Shown here: positions 51,984 through 60,879 of the stretch, piece after piece
Layout of the letters: each line of letters opens with the position of its first letter
How positions within the stretch are numbered: position 1 is the stretch's first letter
Source of the DNA: Arenimonas caeni
Lineage (GTDB): Bacteria; Pseudomonadota; Gammaproteobacteria; Xanthomonadales; Xanthomonadaceae
Assembly (NCBI RefSeq): GCF_003024235.1
Contig: NZ_KZ679094.1
Coordinates: 1-64,000, forward strand
Length of the DNA: 64,000 nucleotides
Direction: 5' to 3'
The notes under the pieces: model-generated
Told to the model about the DNA's origin: nothing
The model's input: only the letters and a program-made list of their open reading frames with translations
The model's database searches: none
Made by a program: the position numbers and the translations under genes

Positions 51984-52382
51984 CTGAAACCGACCCTCAA
52001 GCGCATCACCGCCGTCCTGCCGGTGCAGGCCATCGAACCCTCGCTTGCGTTCTGGGAGGCCGTGGGCATGGCGCGCACCGCCGAGGTGCCGCATGGCGGG
52101 GCGCTGGGCTTCGTGATCCTTGCCGGCCACGGGGTCGAGCTGATGCTGCAGAGCCACGCATCGATCGCCGACGACATGCCCTCGCTCGCCGACGAGGCGG
52201 CCGCGGGCAAGGCCTTCCTGTTCATCGAGGTCGACGACATCGACGCCATCGAACGCGCGCTGGCCGGGCAGCCGCAGGCTTTCCCGCGCCGGACCACTTT
52301 CTACGGCGCCACCGAGGTCGGCTACCGCGAGCCCGGCGGGCACCTGGTCACCTTCGCCATGTTCAGCGGCGGCGGGCAATGA
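51984..52382 (+). CDS. VOC/glyoxalase-fold protein, probable CTG start
   Basis: A small vicinal-oxygen-chelate fold protein, 132 residues if started at CTG 51984. The first strand of the fold, LKRITAVLPVQAIEPSLAFWEAVG, needs codons upstream of the first conventional start (GTG 52023). Between the in-frame stop at 51954-51956 and that GTG no ATG, GTG or TTG occurs, but CTG at 51984 has GGGAG 8 bp upstream. Later strands are GFVILAGHGVELMLQS, AFLFIEVDDIDAIERAL and VGYREPGGHLVTFAMF. Members include dioxygenases and resistance proteins; the substrate is unknown. Confidence 0.78.
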   Translation: MKPTLKRITAVLPVQAIEPSLAFWEAVGMARTAEVPHGGALGFVILAGHGVELMLQSHASIADDMPSLADEAAAGKAFLFIEVDDIDAIERALAGQPQAFPRRTTFYGATEVGYREPGGHLVTFAMFSGGGQ

Positions 52383-52417
52383 GCCGATGAACGCCGACGG
52401 CCGGGTTTAGAGCACGC

Positions 52418-53008
52418 ATGCAGCCAGGCTGCGGGACACTGCCCACCGTGAAGAACCCACGCCGCCGCAAGCCCGACGACCCGGAGCGCACCGAAACCCT
52501 GCGCCTGCCGGACGGCCGCACGCTCTGGCTGCGCCCGGTGCAGCCGGCCGATGCCGCGCCGATGGCCGGCGCCTTCTCCCTGCTCACCGAGGACGAAGTG
52601 CGGCGGCGCTACCTGCATCCGGTCAAGGCGCTTTCGGAAAAATACCTCGGCGCCCTGGTCAACCCGGTGCCGGGCCGCGATTTCGTCGTGGTGGCGGCCG
52701 AGCCGCTGCCGCCGGGCGAGGCCCTGGTGGGCGCGGTGGCCCGGCTTGATCGCGACCCCTGCGGCGACACCGCCGAGTTCGCCATCCTCGTCTCGCATTT
52801 CCTGGCCGGCCAGGGCCTGGGCAAGGCGATGATGCGCCGGCTGGTGGAATGGGCCGAGGCCCACGGCATCCGCCAGCTCTGGGGCGACGTGCTCGACGAC
52901 AACACCTCGATGATCGCCCTGTCCCAGGCCATCGGCTTCCGGCGCGAGCACATCCCCGGCTCCGGCGGCCAGGTCCGGGTCTGGCTCGACCTGAAGCCGG
53001 GCATGTGA
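52418..53008 (+). CDS. GNAT family N-acetyltransferase
   Basis: A 196-residue acetyltransferase-fold protein. The acetyl-CoA motif is FLAGQGLGKAMMRRLVEWAEAHG (Q-G-x-G-K at about 131-136), preceded by AEFAILVSH. The N-terminal LPDGRTLWLRPVQPADAAPMAGAFSLLTEDEVRRRYL resembles the GNAT domain fused to acyl-CoA synthetase-like protein lysine acetyltransferases (Pat/YfiQ) but stands alone here. The start is ATG 52418, although GTG 52448 is possible. It lies 39 bp before mfd. Confidence 0.85.
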   Translation: MQPGCGTLPTVKNPRRRKPDDPERTETLRLPDGRTLWLRPVQPADAAPMAGAFSLLTEDEVRRRYLHPVKALSEKYLGALVNPVPGRDFVVVAAEPLPPGEALVGAVARLDRDPCGDTAEFAILVSHFLAGQGLGKAMMRRLVEWAEAHGIRQLWGDVLDDNTSMIALSQAIGFRREHIPGSGGQVRVWLDLKPGM

Positions 53009-53047
53009 AACGGCCGACACGCCGGCTGCGCTAAACTCCGCGGCCTC

Positions 53048-56000
53048 ATGAAAGACCCCCGACTCCCCAGCGCGCCCCGCCCCCGCGCGGGCCAACGGCG
53101 CGCCGCCTGGCGCGCGCCCGCCAGCGCCAGCCTCGCCGCCCTCGCCCTGGCCGAGACCGCCCGCCACCACGACGGCCTGGTGCTCGCGGTCACCCGCGAC
53201 AGCCACGCCGCCCAGGCGCTCGAGCACGACCTGCGAGTTTTCGCCGGCGAAGGCGACGCGGCCCTGCCGGTGCTGCACTTCGCCGACTGGGAAACCCTGC
53301 CCTACGACCTGTTCAGCCCGCACCCGGACATCGTCAGCCAGCGCGTGGCCGCGCTGTACCGGCTGCCGACCACGCGCAAGGGCGTGCTGGTGGTGCCGGT
53401 GGCCTCGCTGATGCAGCGGCTGCCGCCGCCCGACTGGATCGCCGGCAACACGCTCGACCTGCGCAATGGCCAGCGCCTGGACCTCGACGCCGAAAAGCGA
53501 CGGCTCGAGGCCGCCGGCTACCGCAACGTCCCGCAGGTGCTCGACCCGGGCGACTTCGCCGTGCGCGGCGCCCTGCTCGACCTCTACCCCATGGGCGCCG
53601 ACCGCCCCTATCGCATCGAGCTGTTCGACGACCAGATCGACTCGCTGCGCAGCTTCGACCCCGAGACCCAGCGCTCCGACCACCCGGTCGACAGCGTGCG
53701 CCTGCTGCCGGCGCGCGAGTTCCCGCTCGACGAGGCCAGCACCCGGCGCGTGCGCGAGCGCCTGAGCGAACGCTTCGATTTCGACCCGCGCCGCTGCCCG
53801 CTCTACCAGGACCTCAAGGCGGGCGGCACGCCGGCCGGCATCGAGTACTACCTGCCGTTGTTCTTCGAGCGCACCGCCAGCCTGTTCGAGCACCTTTCCG
53901 GCGACACCCTGCTGGTGCTGGCCGACGGCGTGGCGGAAGCCGCCGAGGCCTTCTGGCAGCAGACCGGGGAACGCTGGGAACAGCGCCGGCACGACCTGGA
54001 GCGGCCGATCCTGCCCCCGGGCGAGCTCTACCTGGCTCCCGAGGAACTGCGCGCGGCCTTCAACCGCGCCGAACGCGTCGAGATGCTGGCGGCCGGGCAC
54101 CCGCAGGCCGACAAGGCCACCGCCCTGCCCGAGCAGCCCGCGCCCAGCCTGCCCTGGAGCCAGAAGGGCGGCGACCCCGGCAGCGCCCTGCACGGCTTCC
54201 TGCGCGCCTATCCGGGCCGCGTGCTGCTGGCGGCCGACTCGGCCGGGCGCCGCGAGGCACTGATCGAGCTGCTGGCCGGCGCCGACATCCGCCCGGTGGT
54301 GCTGCCGGACTGGCAGGCCTTCCTCGACGGCGATGCGCGCTTCGCCATCACCGTCGCGGCGCTCGAGGATGGCTTCGCGCTGCAGGAGCCGGCGCTGGCC
54401 GTGCTCACCGAACGCCAGCTCTTCCCCGAGCGCGCCGAGCAGTCGCGGCGCCGGCGCAAGGCCGTGCGCGACCCGGATGCGGTGCTGCGCGACCTGAGCG
54501 AGATCGCCATCGGCGCGCCGATCGTGCACGAGGACCACGGCGTGGGCCGCTACCAGGGCCTGGTGGTGCTCGACGCCGGCGGCGTCGGCGGCGAGTTCCT
54601 GCAGATCGAGTACGCCAAGGGCGACAAGCTCTACGTGCCGGTTTCCCAGCTGCAGCTGGTGAGCCGCTATTCGGGCGCCTCGCCCGAACACGCGCCGCTG
54701 CATTCGCTCGGCGGCGAGGCCTGGGAAAAGGCCAGGCGCAAGGCCGCCGAGAAGGTGCGCGACGTGGCCGCCGAACTGCTCGAGATCCAGGCCCGCAGGC
54801 ACGCCCGCAAAGGCCTGGCGCTGCCGCTGGACCGTTCGATGTACGAGCCGTTCGCGGCCACCTTCCCGTTCGAGGAAACGCCGGACCAGCTCGCCGCCAT
54901 CAACGCCGTGGTCGCCGACCTCGGACAGCCTCAGCCCATGGACCGCGTGGTCTGCGGCGACGTCGGCTTCGGCAAGACCGAGGTCGCGGTCCGCGCCGCC
55001 TTCGTCGCCGCCACCGCCGGCAAGCAGGTGGCGGTGCTGGTGCCGACCACGCTGCTGGCCGAGCAGCACTACCGCAATTTCCGCGACCGCTACGCCGACT
55101 GGCCGATCCGGGTCGAGGTGCTCAGCCGCTTCAAGTCGGCCAAGGAGATCAAGGCCGCGCTGGCCCTGCTGGCCGAGGGCAAGATCGACGTCATCGTCGG
55201 CACCCACCGCCTGCTGCAGCCCGACGTGAAGTTCCGGGACCTGGGCCTGGTGATCGTCGACGAAGAGCAGCGCTTCGGCGTGCGCCAGAAGGAGGCCCTG
55301 AAGGCGCTGCGCGCCGAGGTGCACCTGCTCACGCTCACCGCCACGCCGATCCCGCGCACGCTGAACATGGCCATGAGCGGGCTGCGCGAGCTGAGCATCA
55401 TCGCCACGCCGCCGGCGCACCGCCTGGCGGTGCAGACGGTGGTGACGCCCTGGGACCCGGCCCTGCTGCGCGAGGCCTTCCAGCGCGAGCTGGCGCGCGG
55501 CGGCCAGGTGTACTTCCTGCACAACGAAGTCGACACGATCGAGAAGACGGCGCGCGAGCTGGCCGAACTGGTGCCGGCCGCGCGCATCCGCATCGCCCAC
55601 GGCCAGATGCCCGAGCGCGAGCTCGAACAGGTGATGCTCGACTTCCACCGCCAGCGCTTCAACGTGCTGGTGTGCACGACGATCATTGAGTCTGGCATCG
55701 ACATCCCCAGCGCCAACACCATCATCATCCACCGCGCCGACCGCTTCGGCCTGGCCCAGCTGCACCAGCTGCGCGGCCGCGTCGGCCGCAGCCACCACCG
55801 CGCCTATGCCTACCTGGTGGTGCCGGACAAGAAGACGCTCACCTCCGACGCCGCCAAGCGGCTCGAGGCCCTGGCTTCGCTCGAGGAGCTGGGCGCGGGC
55901 TTCACCCTGGCCACGCACGACCTGGAGATCCGCGGCGCCGGCGAGCTGCTGGGCGAGGACCAGAGCGGCCAGATGGCCGAGATCGGTTTCTCGCTCTACA

Positions 56001-56512
56001 CCGAGCTGCTCGAGCGCGCGGTGAAGTCGATCAAGTCCGGCAAGCTGCCCGACTTCGACCCGGCCACGCGCCACGGCGCCGAAGTCGAGCTCAATGTCCC
56101 GGCGCTGATCCCCGAGGACTACCTGCCCGACGTGCATGCGCGCCTGACGCTGTACAAGCGCGTGGCCTCGGCCCGCGACGCCGAGGCGCTCAAGGAGTTG
56201 CAGGTGGAGATGGTCGACCGCTTCGGCCTGCTGCCCGAGCCGGCCAAGCAGCTCTTCGCCGTGGCCGAGCTCAAGCTCGAGGCCACGCCGCTGGGCATCC
56301 GCAAGCTCGAGCTGGGCCCGACCGGCGGACGCTGCCATTTCGTGCCGCAGCCGGCGATCGACCCGATGTCGGTGATCCGGCTGATCCAGTCCCAGCCCAA
56401 GGTGTATTCGATGGACGGCCCGGACAAGCTGCGCATCCGCATGGACCTGCCCGACGCCGGATCGCGCCTGCGCACGGCGCGCGGCCTGCTGGCGCTGCTG
56501 GCGAGGGGCTGA
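53048..56512 (+). CDS. mfd: Transcription-repair coupling factor Mfd
   Basis: DNA translocase that removes RNA polymerase stalled at lesions and recruits UvrA. The 1154 residues match the family. In order: a UvrB-like N-terminal region (1-340; LHFADWETLPYDLFSPHPDI), a CarD-like RNA-polymerase-interacting domain (about 490-560, VHEDHGVGRYQGLVVLD), the RecG-like translocase (Walker A VVCGDVGFGKTEVAVRAAF, Walker B VIVDEEQRFGVRQKEALK, SGIDIPSANTIIIHRADRFGLAQLHQLRGRVGR), the TRG motif region and the C-terminal UvrA-binding-masking domain. A TAAACT -10-like hexamer lies 18 bp upstream. Confidence 0.97.
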   Translation: MKDPRLPSAPRPRAGQRRAAWRAPASASLAALALAETARHHDGLVLAVTRDSHAAQALEHDLRVFAGEGDAALPVLHFADWETLPYDLFSPHPDIVSQRVAALYRLPTTRKGVLVVPVASLMQRLPPPDWIAGNTLDLRNGQRLDLDAEKRRLEAAGYRNVPQVLDPGDFAVRGALLDLYPMGADRPYRIELFDDQIDSLRSFDPETQRSDHPVDSVRLLPAREFPLDEASTRRVRERLSERFDFDPRRCPLYQDLKAGGTPAGIEYYLPLFFERTASLFEHLSGDTLLVLADGVAEAAEAFWQQTGERWEQRRHDLERPILPPGELYLAPEELRAAFNRAERVEMLAAGHPQADKATALPEQPAPSLPWSQKGGDPGSALHGFLRAYPGRVLLAADSAGRREALIELLAGADIRPVVLPDWQAFLDGDARFAITVAALEDGFALQEPALAVLTERQLFPERAEQSRRRRKAVRDPDAVLRDLSEIAIGAPIVHEDHGVGRYQGLVVLDAGGVGGEFLQIEYAKGDKLYVPVSQLQLVSRYSGASPEHAPLHSLGGEAWEKARRKAAEKVRDVAAELLEIQARRHARKGLALPLDRSMYEPFAATFPFEETPDQLAAINAVVADLGQPQPMDRVVCGDVGFGKTEVAVRAAFVAATAGKQVAVLVPTTLLAEQHYRNFRDRYADWPIRVEVLSRFKSAKEIKAALALLAEGKIDVIVGTHRLLQPDVKFRDLGLVIVDEEQRFGVRQKEALKALRAEVHLLTLTATPIPRTLNMAMSGLRELSIIATPPAHRLAVQTVVTPWDPALLREAFQRELARGGQVYFLHNEVDTIEKTARELAELVPAARIRIAHGQMPERELEQVMLDFHRQRFNVLVCTTIIESGIDIPSANTIIIHRADRFGLAQLHQLRGRVGRSHHRAYAYLVVPDKKTLTSDAAKRLEALASLEELGAGFTLATHDLEIRGAGELLGEDQSGQMAEIGFSLYTELLERAVKSIKSGKLPDFDPATRHGAEVELNVPALIPEDYLPDVHARLTLYKRVASARDAEALKELQVEMVDRFGLLPEPAKQLFAVAELKLEATPLGIRKLELGPTGGRCHFVPQPAIDPMSVIRLIQSQPKVYSMDGPDKLRIRMDLPDAGSRLRTARGLLALLARG

Positions 56513-56564
56513 GCCGGCGGCGCGGCGGCGCTATGCTGGGGCTCCCCGACGCGGATGCCCCGCC

Positions 56565-57077
56565 ATGACCCTGCTGCGCCTGCTGATGCTCGTCGCCTGC
56601 CTCGCCACCGCCCTGCCCGCCCACGCCCACGACGGCATCGTGGTGGTCGTGGTGCGCCACGCCGAGAAGGCCGACGACTCGCGCGACCCGCCGCTGGCCC
56701 AGGCCGGCGAGGCCCGCGCCGACGCGCTGGCCGCGACGCTGGCGGGTACGAAGCTCGACCTCGCCGTCAGCACGCAGTTCCGGCGCACCCGCCAGACCGC
56801 CGCACCGGCCGCGGCGGCCGCGGGCATCGAGGTCGGCGAGCGCCCCATCGACGCCGCCAACGCGGCCACCTACGCCGGCGAGCTCGCGCGCGAGCTGCGC
56901 GCCCTGCCGCCGGGCAGCACCGCGCTGGTGGTCGGCCACAGCAACACCGTGCCCGGCATCGTCGAAGCCTTGTCCGGCCAGCCCGCGGCGCCAATGCCCG
57001 AGACCGAATACGACCGCTACACCGTGGTGGTGCTCGACGCCGACGGCACCGCCCGGGTCATCACCAGTCGCTACTGA
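56565..57077 (+). CDS. Secreted histidine phosphatase (SixA/phosphoglycerate-mutase fold)
   Basis: A 170-residue protein with a signal peptide (1-22, AHA end) and the branch-2-like histidine phosphatase fold: the RHAEKADDSRDPPL motif with the phosphorylated His near residue 31, the STQFRRTRQTAAP arginines, and the second catalytic His in ALVVGHSNTVPGIVEAL. Being exported, it probably dephosphorylates a periplasmic compound, unlike cytoplasmic SixA. A pirin gene follows 10 bp downstream on the same strand. TATGCT upstream (56533-56538) is a possible -10. Confidence 0.88.
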   Translation: MTLLRLLMLVACLATALPAHAHDGIVVVVVRHAEKADDSRDPPLAQAGEARADALAATLAGTKLDLAVSTQFRRTRQTAAPAAAAAGIEVGERPIDAANAATYAGELARELRALPPGSTALVVGHSNTVPGIVEALSGQPAAPMPETEYDRYTVVVLDADGTARVITSRY

Positions 57078-57087
57078 GGAGGCCGCG

Positions 57088-57951
57088 ATGGCGCTCGAGA
57101 TCGAAGGACGCGAACACGACCTGGGCGGCGGCTTCACCGTGCGCCGGCTGCTGCCGCACGCGAAGTGCCGCAGCGTCGGCCCCTTCGTCTTCTTCGACCA
57201 CATCGGCCCGGCCGAGGTGCCGGCCGAACACCCGATGGCGGTGCGCCCGCATCCGCACATCGGCCTGGCCACGGTCACCTTCCTCTGGGAAGGCGCGATC
57301 ATGCACCGCGACAGCCTGGGCTACGCGCAGGAAATCCTGCCCGGCGACGTGAACTGGATGACCGCCGGGCGCGGCATCGTGCACTCCGAGCGCACGCCCG
57401 AACGCCTGCTGGGCAAGCCGCAGCGCATGCACGGCCTGCAGACCTGGGTGGCGCTGCCGAAGGAGCACGAGGAAACCGCGCCCGACTTCGCCCACCACCC
57501 GGCCGCCACCCTGCCCGTGGTCGAACTGCCCGGCGTGCGCCTGTGCGTGGTGGCCGGCGACGGGTTCGGCGAGACCTCGCCGGTGAAGGTGCTGGCGCGC
57601 ACGCTGTACGTGTCGATGGAACTCTCGGCCGGCGCGGCGCTGCCGATCCCGGCCGACCACGCCGAACGCGCGCTCTACCCCGTCGAGGGCGAGCTCACGC
57701 TCGACGGCGAGCCCTTGGCCCTGGGCCGGCTGCGGGTGCTCGACCCGGGCAGCGAGCCGGTGCTGCGCGCCGGCTGCGATGCCCGGGTGATGCTGCTCGG
57801 CGGCGAGCCGCTCGACGGCCGGCGGCACGTGTGGTGGAACTTCGTGTCCAGTTCGCGCGAGCGCATCGAACAGGCCAAGGCCGACTGGGCCGCCGACCGC
57901 ATGGGCCGGGTGCCCGGGGAAACCGAGCGCATCCCGCTGCCCGAGCGCTGA
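57088..57951 (+). CDS. Pirin family protein, long form
   Basis: A 287-residue bicupin. Metal ligands are kept in RPHPHIGLATVTFLWEG (two His) and RGIVHSERT (His, Glu). The N-terminal GGFTVRRLLPHAKCRSVGPFVFFDHIGPAE is the classic pirin signature, and the second cupin holds VEGELTLDGEPLALGRLRVL. The C-terminal FVSSSRERIEQAKADWAADRMG is typical of the long form. It is 10 bp after the histidine phosphatase and faces a third pirin gene 17 bp away. The substrate is unknown. Confidence 0.93.
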   Translation: MALEIEGREHDLGGGFTVRRLLPHAKCRSVGPFVFFDHIGPAEVPAEHPMAVRPHPHIGLATVTFLWEGAIMHRDSLGYAQEILPGDVNWMTAGRGIVHSERTPERLLGKPQRMHGLQTWVALPKEHEETAPDFAHHPAATLPVVELPGVRLCVVAGDGFGETSPVKVLARTLYVSMELSAGAALPIPADHAERALYPVEGELTLDGEPLALGRLRVLDPGSEPVLRAGCDARVMLLGGEPLDGRRHVWWNFVSSSRERIEQAKADWAADRMGRVPGETERIPLPER

Positions 57952-57968
57952 GCCCGGGCACGCGTCGG

Positions 57969-58817
57969 CTAGAAGCGGCCGGACTGGAAGTCGAAGAAGG
58001 CCTGGCGCAGCTCGTCCTGGGTGTTCATCACGAACGGGCCGTAGCGCGCCACCGGCTCGCGCAGGGGCTTGCCGGCGACCAGGATCAGGCGGGTATCGGC
58101 CTCGCGACCCTCGAGTGCCACCGCGCCGCCTTCGCCCAGCACCGCCAGTTCGCGCGCCTGCACGGTGGCCGCGCCGGTCCCTTCGCCGAGCCGGGCGCTG
58201 CCTTCGTACACATAGGCGAAGGCGCTGTGGCCTTCCGGCAGGGCATGCACGTAGCGATCGCCCGCGCCCAGGCGCAGGTCCAGATAGGTCGGCTCGGTGG
58301 CCGGCTGCACGATCGGGCCCTGCACGCCGGCGACCTCGCCGGCGATCACCCTGGCGCGCACGCCCGGGGCGGCGTCCACTTCCGGGAAGCGCCCGGGGCC
58401 GTATTCCTGGTACTTCGGCGCGGTCATCTTCTCGCGCGCCGGCAGGTTCACCCACAGCTGGAAGCCGCGCATGCGGCCCTCCTCCTGCTCGGGCATCTCC
58501 GAGTGCACGATCCCGCGCCCGGCGGTCATCCACTGCACGGCGCCGGGCACGAGCACGCCTTCGTTGCCCTTGTTGTCCTTGTGGCGCATGCGCCCCTCGA
58601 GCATGTAGGTGACGGTCTCGAAGCCGCGGTGCGGATGGGAGGGGAAACCGGCCAGGTAGTCCTCGGGACGGTCGGTGCCGAACTCGTCGAGCATCAGGAA
58701 AGGATCGAGCTCGGGCAGCTGCGGCGTGCCGATGACGCGGGTGAGCTTCACGCCGGCGCCGTCGGACGCCGGCATGCCGCGCAGGGTGCGCAGGACGGGG
58801 CGGATCACGGTGGCCAT
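57969..58817 (-). CDS. Pirin family protein, long form (second copy type)
   Basis: A 282-residue bicupin convergent with the preceding pirin. The metal ligands are in PSHPHRGFETVTYMLEGRMRHKDNKG and RGIVHSEMPEQEEGRM. The N-terminal GAGVKLTRVIGTPQLPELDPFLMLDEFGTD is closer to the human PIR-like/YhhW group than to the neighbour, so the two are not a recent duplication. The C-terminal GPFVMNTQDELRQAFFDFQSGRF is the usual family end. Function is unknown beyond possible quercetinase-type dioxygenase chemistry. Confidence 0.93.
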   Translation of the reverse strand: MATVIRPVLRTLRGMPASDGAGVKLTRVIGTPQLPELDPFLMLDEFGTDRPEDYLAGFPSHPHRGFETVTYMLEGRMRHKDNKGNEGVLVPGAVQWMTAGRGIVHSEMPEQEEGRMRGFQLWVNLPAREKMTAPKYQEYGPGRFPEVDAAPGVRARVIAGEVAGVQGPIVQPATEPTYLDLRLGAGDRYVHALPEGHSAFAYVYEGSARLGEGTGAATVQARELAVLGEGGAVALEGREADTRLILVAGKPLREPVARYGPFVMNTQDELRQAFFDFQSGRF

Positions 58818-58995
58818 GGGTTTCTCCGGTTCGCTGCCCCGGTCGGGGCGATGGACAGACTATGCGGCCGGGGCGCCCCGGATTCGAGCCGGGAGGGCCG
58901 CAACACTGGGTTGCGGGGCCTGCCCGGGCCGGCGTGAAGGCCGGAGCGGGCCATGTCATGCGTTCTAACAGGCAGCCCACCCACTTCCCCCCGAG

Positions 58996-59610
58996 ATGGC
59001 CCTGCGCGACATGCCCACAGCCCGCCGCCGACCCGGCCCCGTGCCTGCCCCGCCCGCAGCGGAGCGGCTGCCGACCCTGGTGGCCCCGCGCCTCCAGCTG
59101 CGCTGGATCGAAGCCCACGACCTCGAGGACCTGTACGCGGTCTTTTCCGACCCCGACGTGATGCGTTTCTGGAGCCACGAGGCCTGGCCGCACCGCGACG
59201 AGGCCGAGATCTACCTCGAGGCCATCCACCGCGGCTTCGAGCGCGGCGACCTGTTCCAGTGGGGCATCGCCCTGCGCGGCGACGACCGGCTGGTCGGCAC
59301 CACCACGCTCTATGCCATCGACCACGCCCAGGGCCGCGCCGAAGTCGGCTTCGCGCTGGCCCGCGAGCACTGGGGCCGGCGCTACGCCCGGGAGGCGCTG
59401 ACGGTGCTGCTCGACCAGGCCTTCGGCCCGATGGGCCTGCGCCGGCTCGAGGCCGACGTCGACCCGCGCAACCAGGGCTCGCTGCGCACGCTCGAGGCCC
59501 TGGGTTTCCGGCGCGAGGGCTACCTTCGCCAGCGCTGGCGGGTGGCCGGGGAACTGCAGGACAGCGTGATCATGGGCCTGCTGGCCAGCGACTGGAGCCA
59601 CCCGGCCTGA
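58996..59610 (+). CDS. GNAT N-acetyltransferase, RimJ/RimL type
   Basis: A 204-residue acetyltransferase. After a Pro/Arg-rich N-terminus the fold starts at LVAPRLQLRWIEAHDLEDLYAVFSDPDVMRFW (about 30-60), with GTTTLYAIDHAQGRAEVGFALAREHWGRRYAREAL carrying the acetyl-CoA site and LRRLEADVDPRNQGSLRTLEALGFRREG the last strands. This layout fits protein or small-molecule N-acetyltransferases of the RimJ/L group; the substrate is unknown. ATG 58996 is used, but ATG 59011 is equally possible. The 178 bp upstream of the start show nothing else recognisable. Confidence 0.88.
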   Translation: MALRDMPTARRRPGPVPAPPAAERLPTLVAPRLQLRWIEAHDLEDLYAVFSDPDVMRFWSHEAWPHRDEAEIYLEAIHRGFERGDLFQWGIALRGDDRLVGTTTLYAIDHAQGRAEVGFALAREHWGRRYAREALTVLLDQAFGPMGLRRLEADVDPRNQGSLRTLEALGFRREGYLRQRWRVAGELQDSVIMGLLASDWSHPA

Positions 59611-59688
59611 GCACCGCCCGGCCCCGGCCGGTTTGACAGCCCCCGCGACCGCGCCGACCATGGCAGCCCCGAACCCACGGAGCCGGCC

Positions 59689-60822
59689 ATGATCCTGCGC
59701 TACAGCCTGATCGCGTCCGCCCTGCTGCTGGCCGCCTGCGGCCGCCAGGACGCCGCCCCCGCAGCCGACGAACCGGCCGCCGCCAGCAGCGGCGACCAGG
59801 TCGTCTACGTCTACAACTGGTCGGACTACGTCGCCGAGGACACCCTCGCGAACTTCGAGGCCGAGACCGGCATCCGCGTCGTCTACGACACCTACGACGC
59901 CAACGAGATGCTCGAGACCAAGCTCATGGCCGGCGCCTCCGGCTACGACGTGGTCTTCCCCTCGGCCCGCCCGTTCGCCCAGCGCCACATCCAGGCCGGC
60001 ATCTACGGCCAGCTCGACAAGTCGAAGCTGCCCAACCTGGCCAACCTCGACGCCGACCTGCTTGAGGGCCTGCAGGACGTCGACCCGGGCAACGCCCACG
60101 CCGTGCCCTACATGTGGGGCACCACCGGCCTGGGCATCAACGTGGCCAAGGTGAAGGCCGCCCTGGGCGAGGACGCGCCGCTCGATTCCTGGTCGCTGCT
60201 GTTCGACCCGGCCAACGCCGCCAAGCTCGCCGCCTGCGGCATCGCCGTGCTCGACGACGAGCAGGAAACCTTCGCCGCCGCGCTGATCTGGCAGGGCCGC
60301 GACGCCAACGCCCTCGCCGGCGACGAGACCGAGGTGGTCAGCACGGCCTATGCCGGCATCCGACCGCACATCAAGTATTTCCACTCCTCGCGCTACATCG
60401 ACGACCTGGCCAACGGCGACATCTGCATCGCCATGGGCTATTCGGGCGACGTGTTCCAGGCCCGCGACGCCGCGGCCGAGGCCGAGAACGGCATCGAGAT
60501 CGAGTACATCATCCCGAAGGAAGGCGCGGTGCGCTGGGTCGACCTGATGGCGATCCCGGCCGATGCGCCGCACGCCGACAACGCCCACGCGTTCATCAAC
60601 TACCTGCTCAAGCCGGAAGTCTCGGCGGGCATCGTCGATTACGTTTCCTACGCCAGCCCGAACACGGCGGCGCTGGAGTTCATCGACCCGGAAATCGCCG
60701 CCGACCCGGGCGTGTACCCGCCGGCCGGGGTGATGGACAAGCTGGTCGACCCGGTGACCCTGCCGCAGGAAACCACCCGCGAACGCGTGCGCGCCTGGAC
60801 CACCATCAAGACCGGCCAGTAA
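59689..60822 (+). CDS. Polyamine-binding lipoprotein, PotF/PotD type
   Basis: Extracytoplasmic solute-binding protein for putrescine or spermidine uptake, 377 residues. It has a lipoprotein signal with lipobox LAAC (Cys17), then the mature start VVYVYNWSDYVAEDTLANFEAETGIRVVYDTYDANEMLE, VVFPSARPFAQRHIQAG, YMWGTTGLGINVAKV and the ligand-region WVDLMAIPADAPHADNAHAFINYLL. All fit the PotD/PotF family. The ATPase and permease genes potGHI/ABC that usually adjoin are missing on both sides, and a strong terminator follows, so it is an orphan component. Confidence 0.92.
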   Translation: MILRYSLIASALLLAACGRQDAAPAADEPAAASSGDQVVYVYNWSDYVAEDTLANFEAETGIRVVYDTYDANEMLETKLMAGASGYDVVFPSARPFAQRHIQAGIYGQLDKSKLPNLANLDADLLEGLQDVDPGNAHAVPYMWGTTGLGINVAKVKAALGEDAPLDSWSLLFDPANAAKLAACGIAVLDDEQETFAAALIWQGRDANALAGDETEVVSTAYAGIRPHIKYFHSSRYIDDLANGDICIAMGYSGDVFQARDAAAEAENGIEIEYIIPKEGAVRWVDLMAIPADAPHADNAHAFINYLLKPEVSAGIVDYVSYASPNTAALEFIDPEIAADPGVYPPAGVMDKLVDPVTLPQETTRERVRAWTTIKTGQ

Positions 60823-60843
60823 TCGCGACGCATGGCATGGACG

Positions 60844-60879
60844 ACGGCGCGCCCCACCCGGGCGCGCCGTTTTCTTTTC
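60844..60879 (+). terminator. Rho-independent terminator after the polyamine-binding gene
   Basis: ACGGCGCGCCC (60844-60854) pairs perfectly with GGGCGCGCCGT (60860-60870) around a 5-base loop, followed by TTTTCTTTT. It ends at the stop codon of the convergent methyltransferase gene. Confidence 0.9.
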
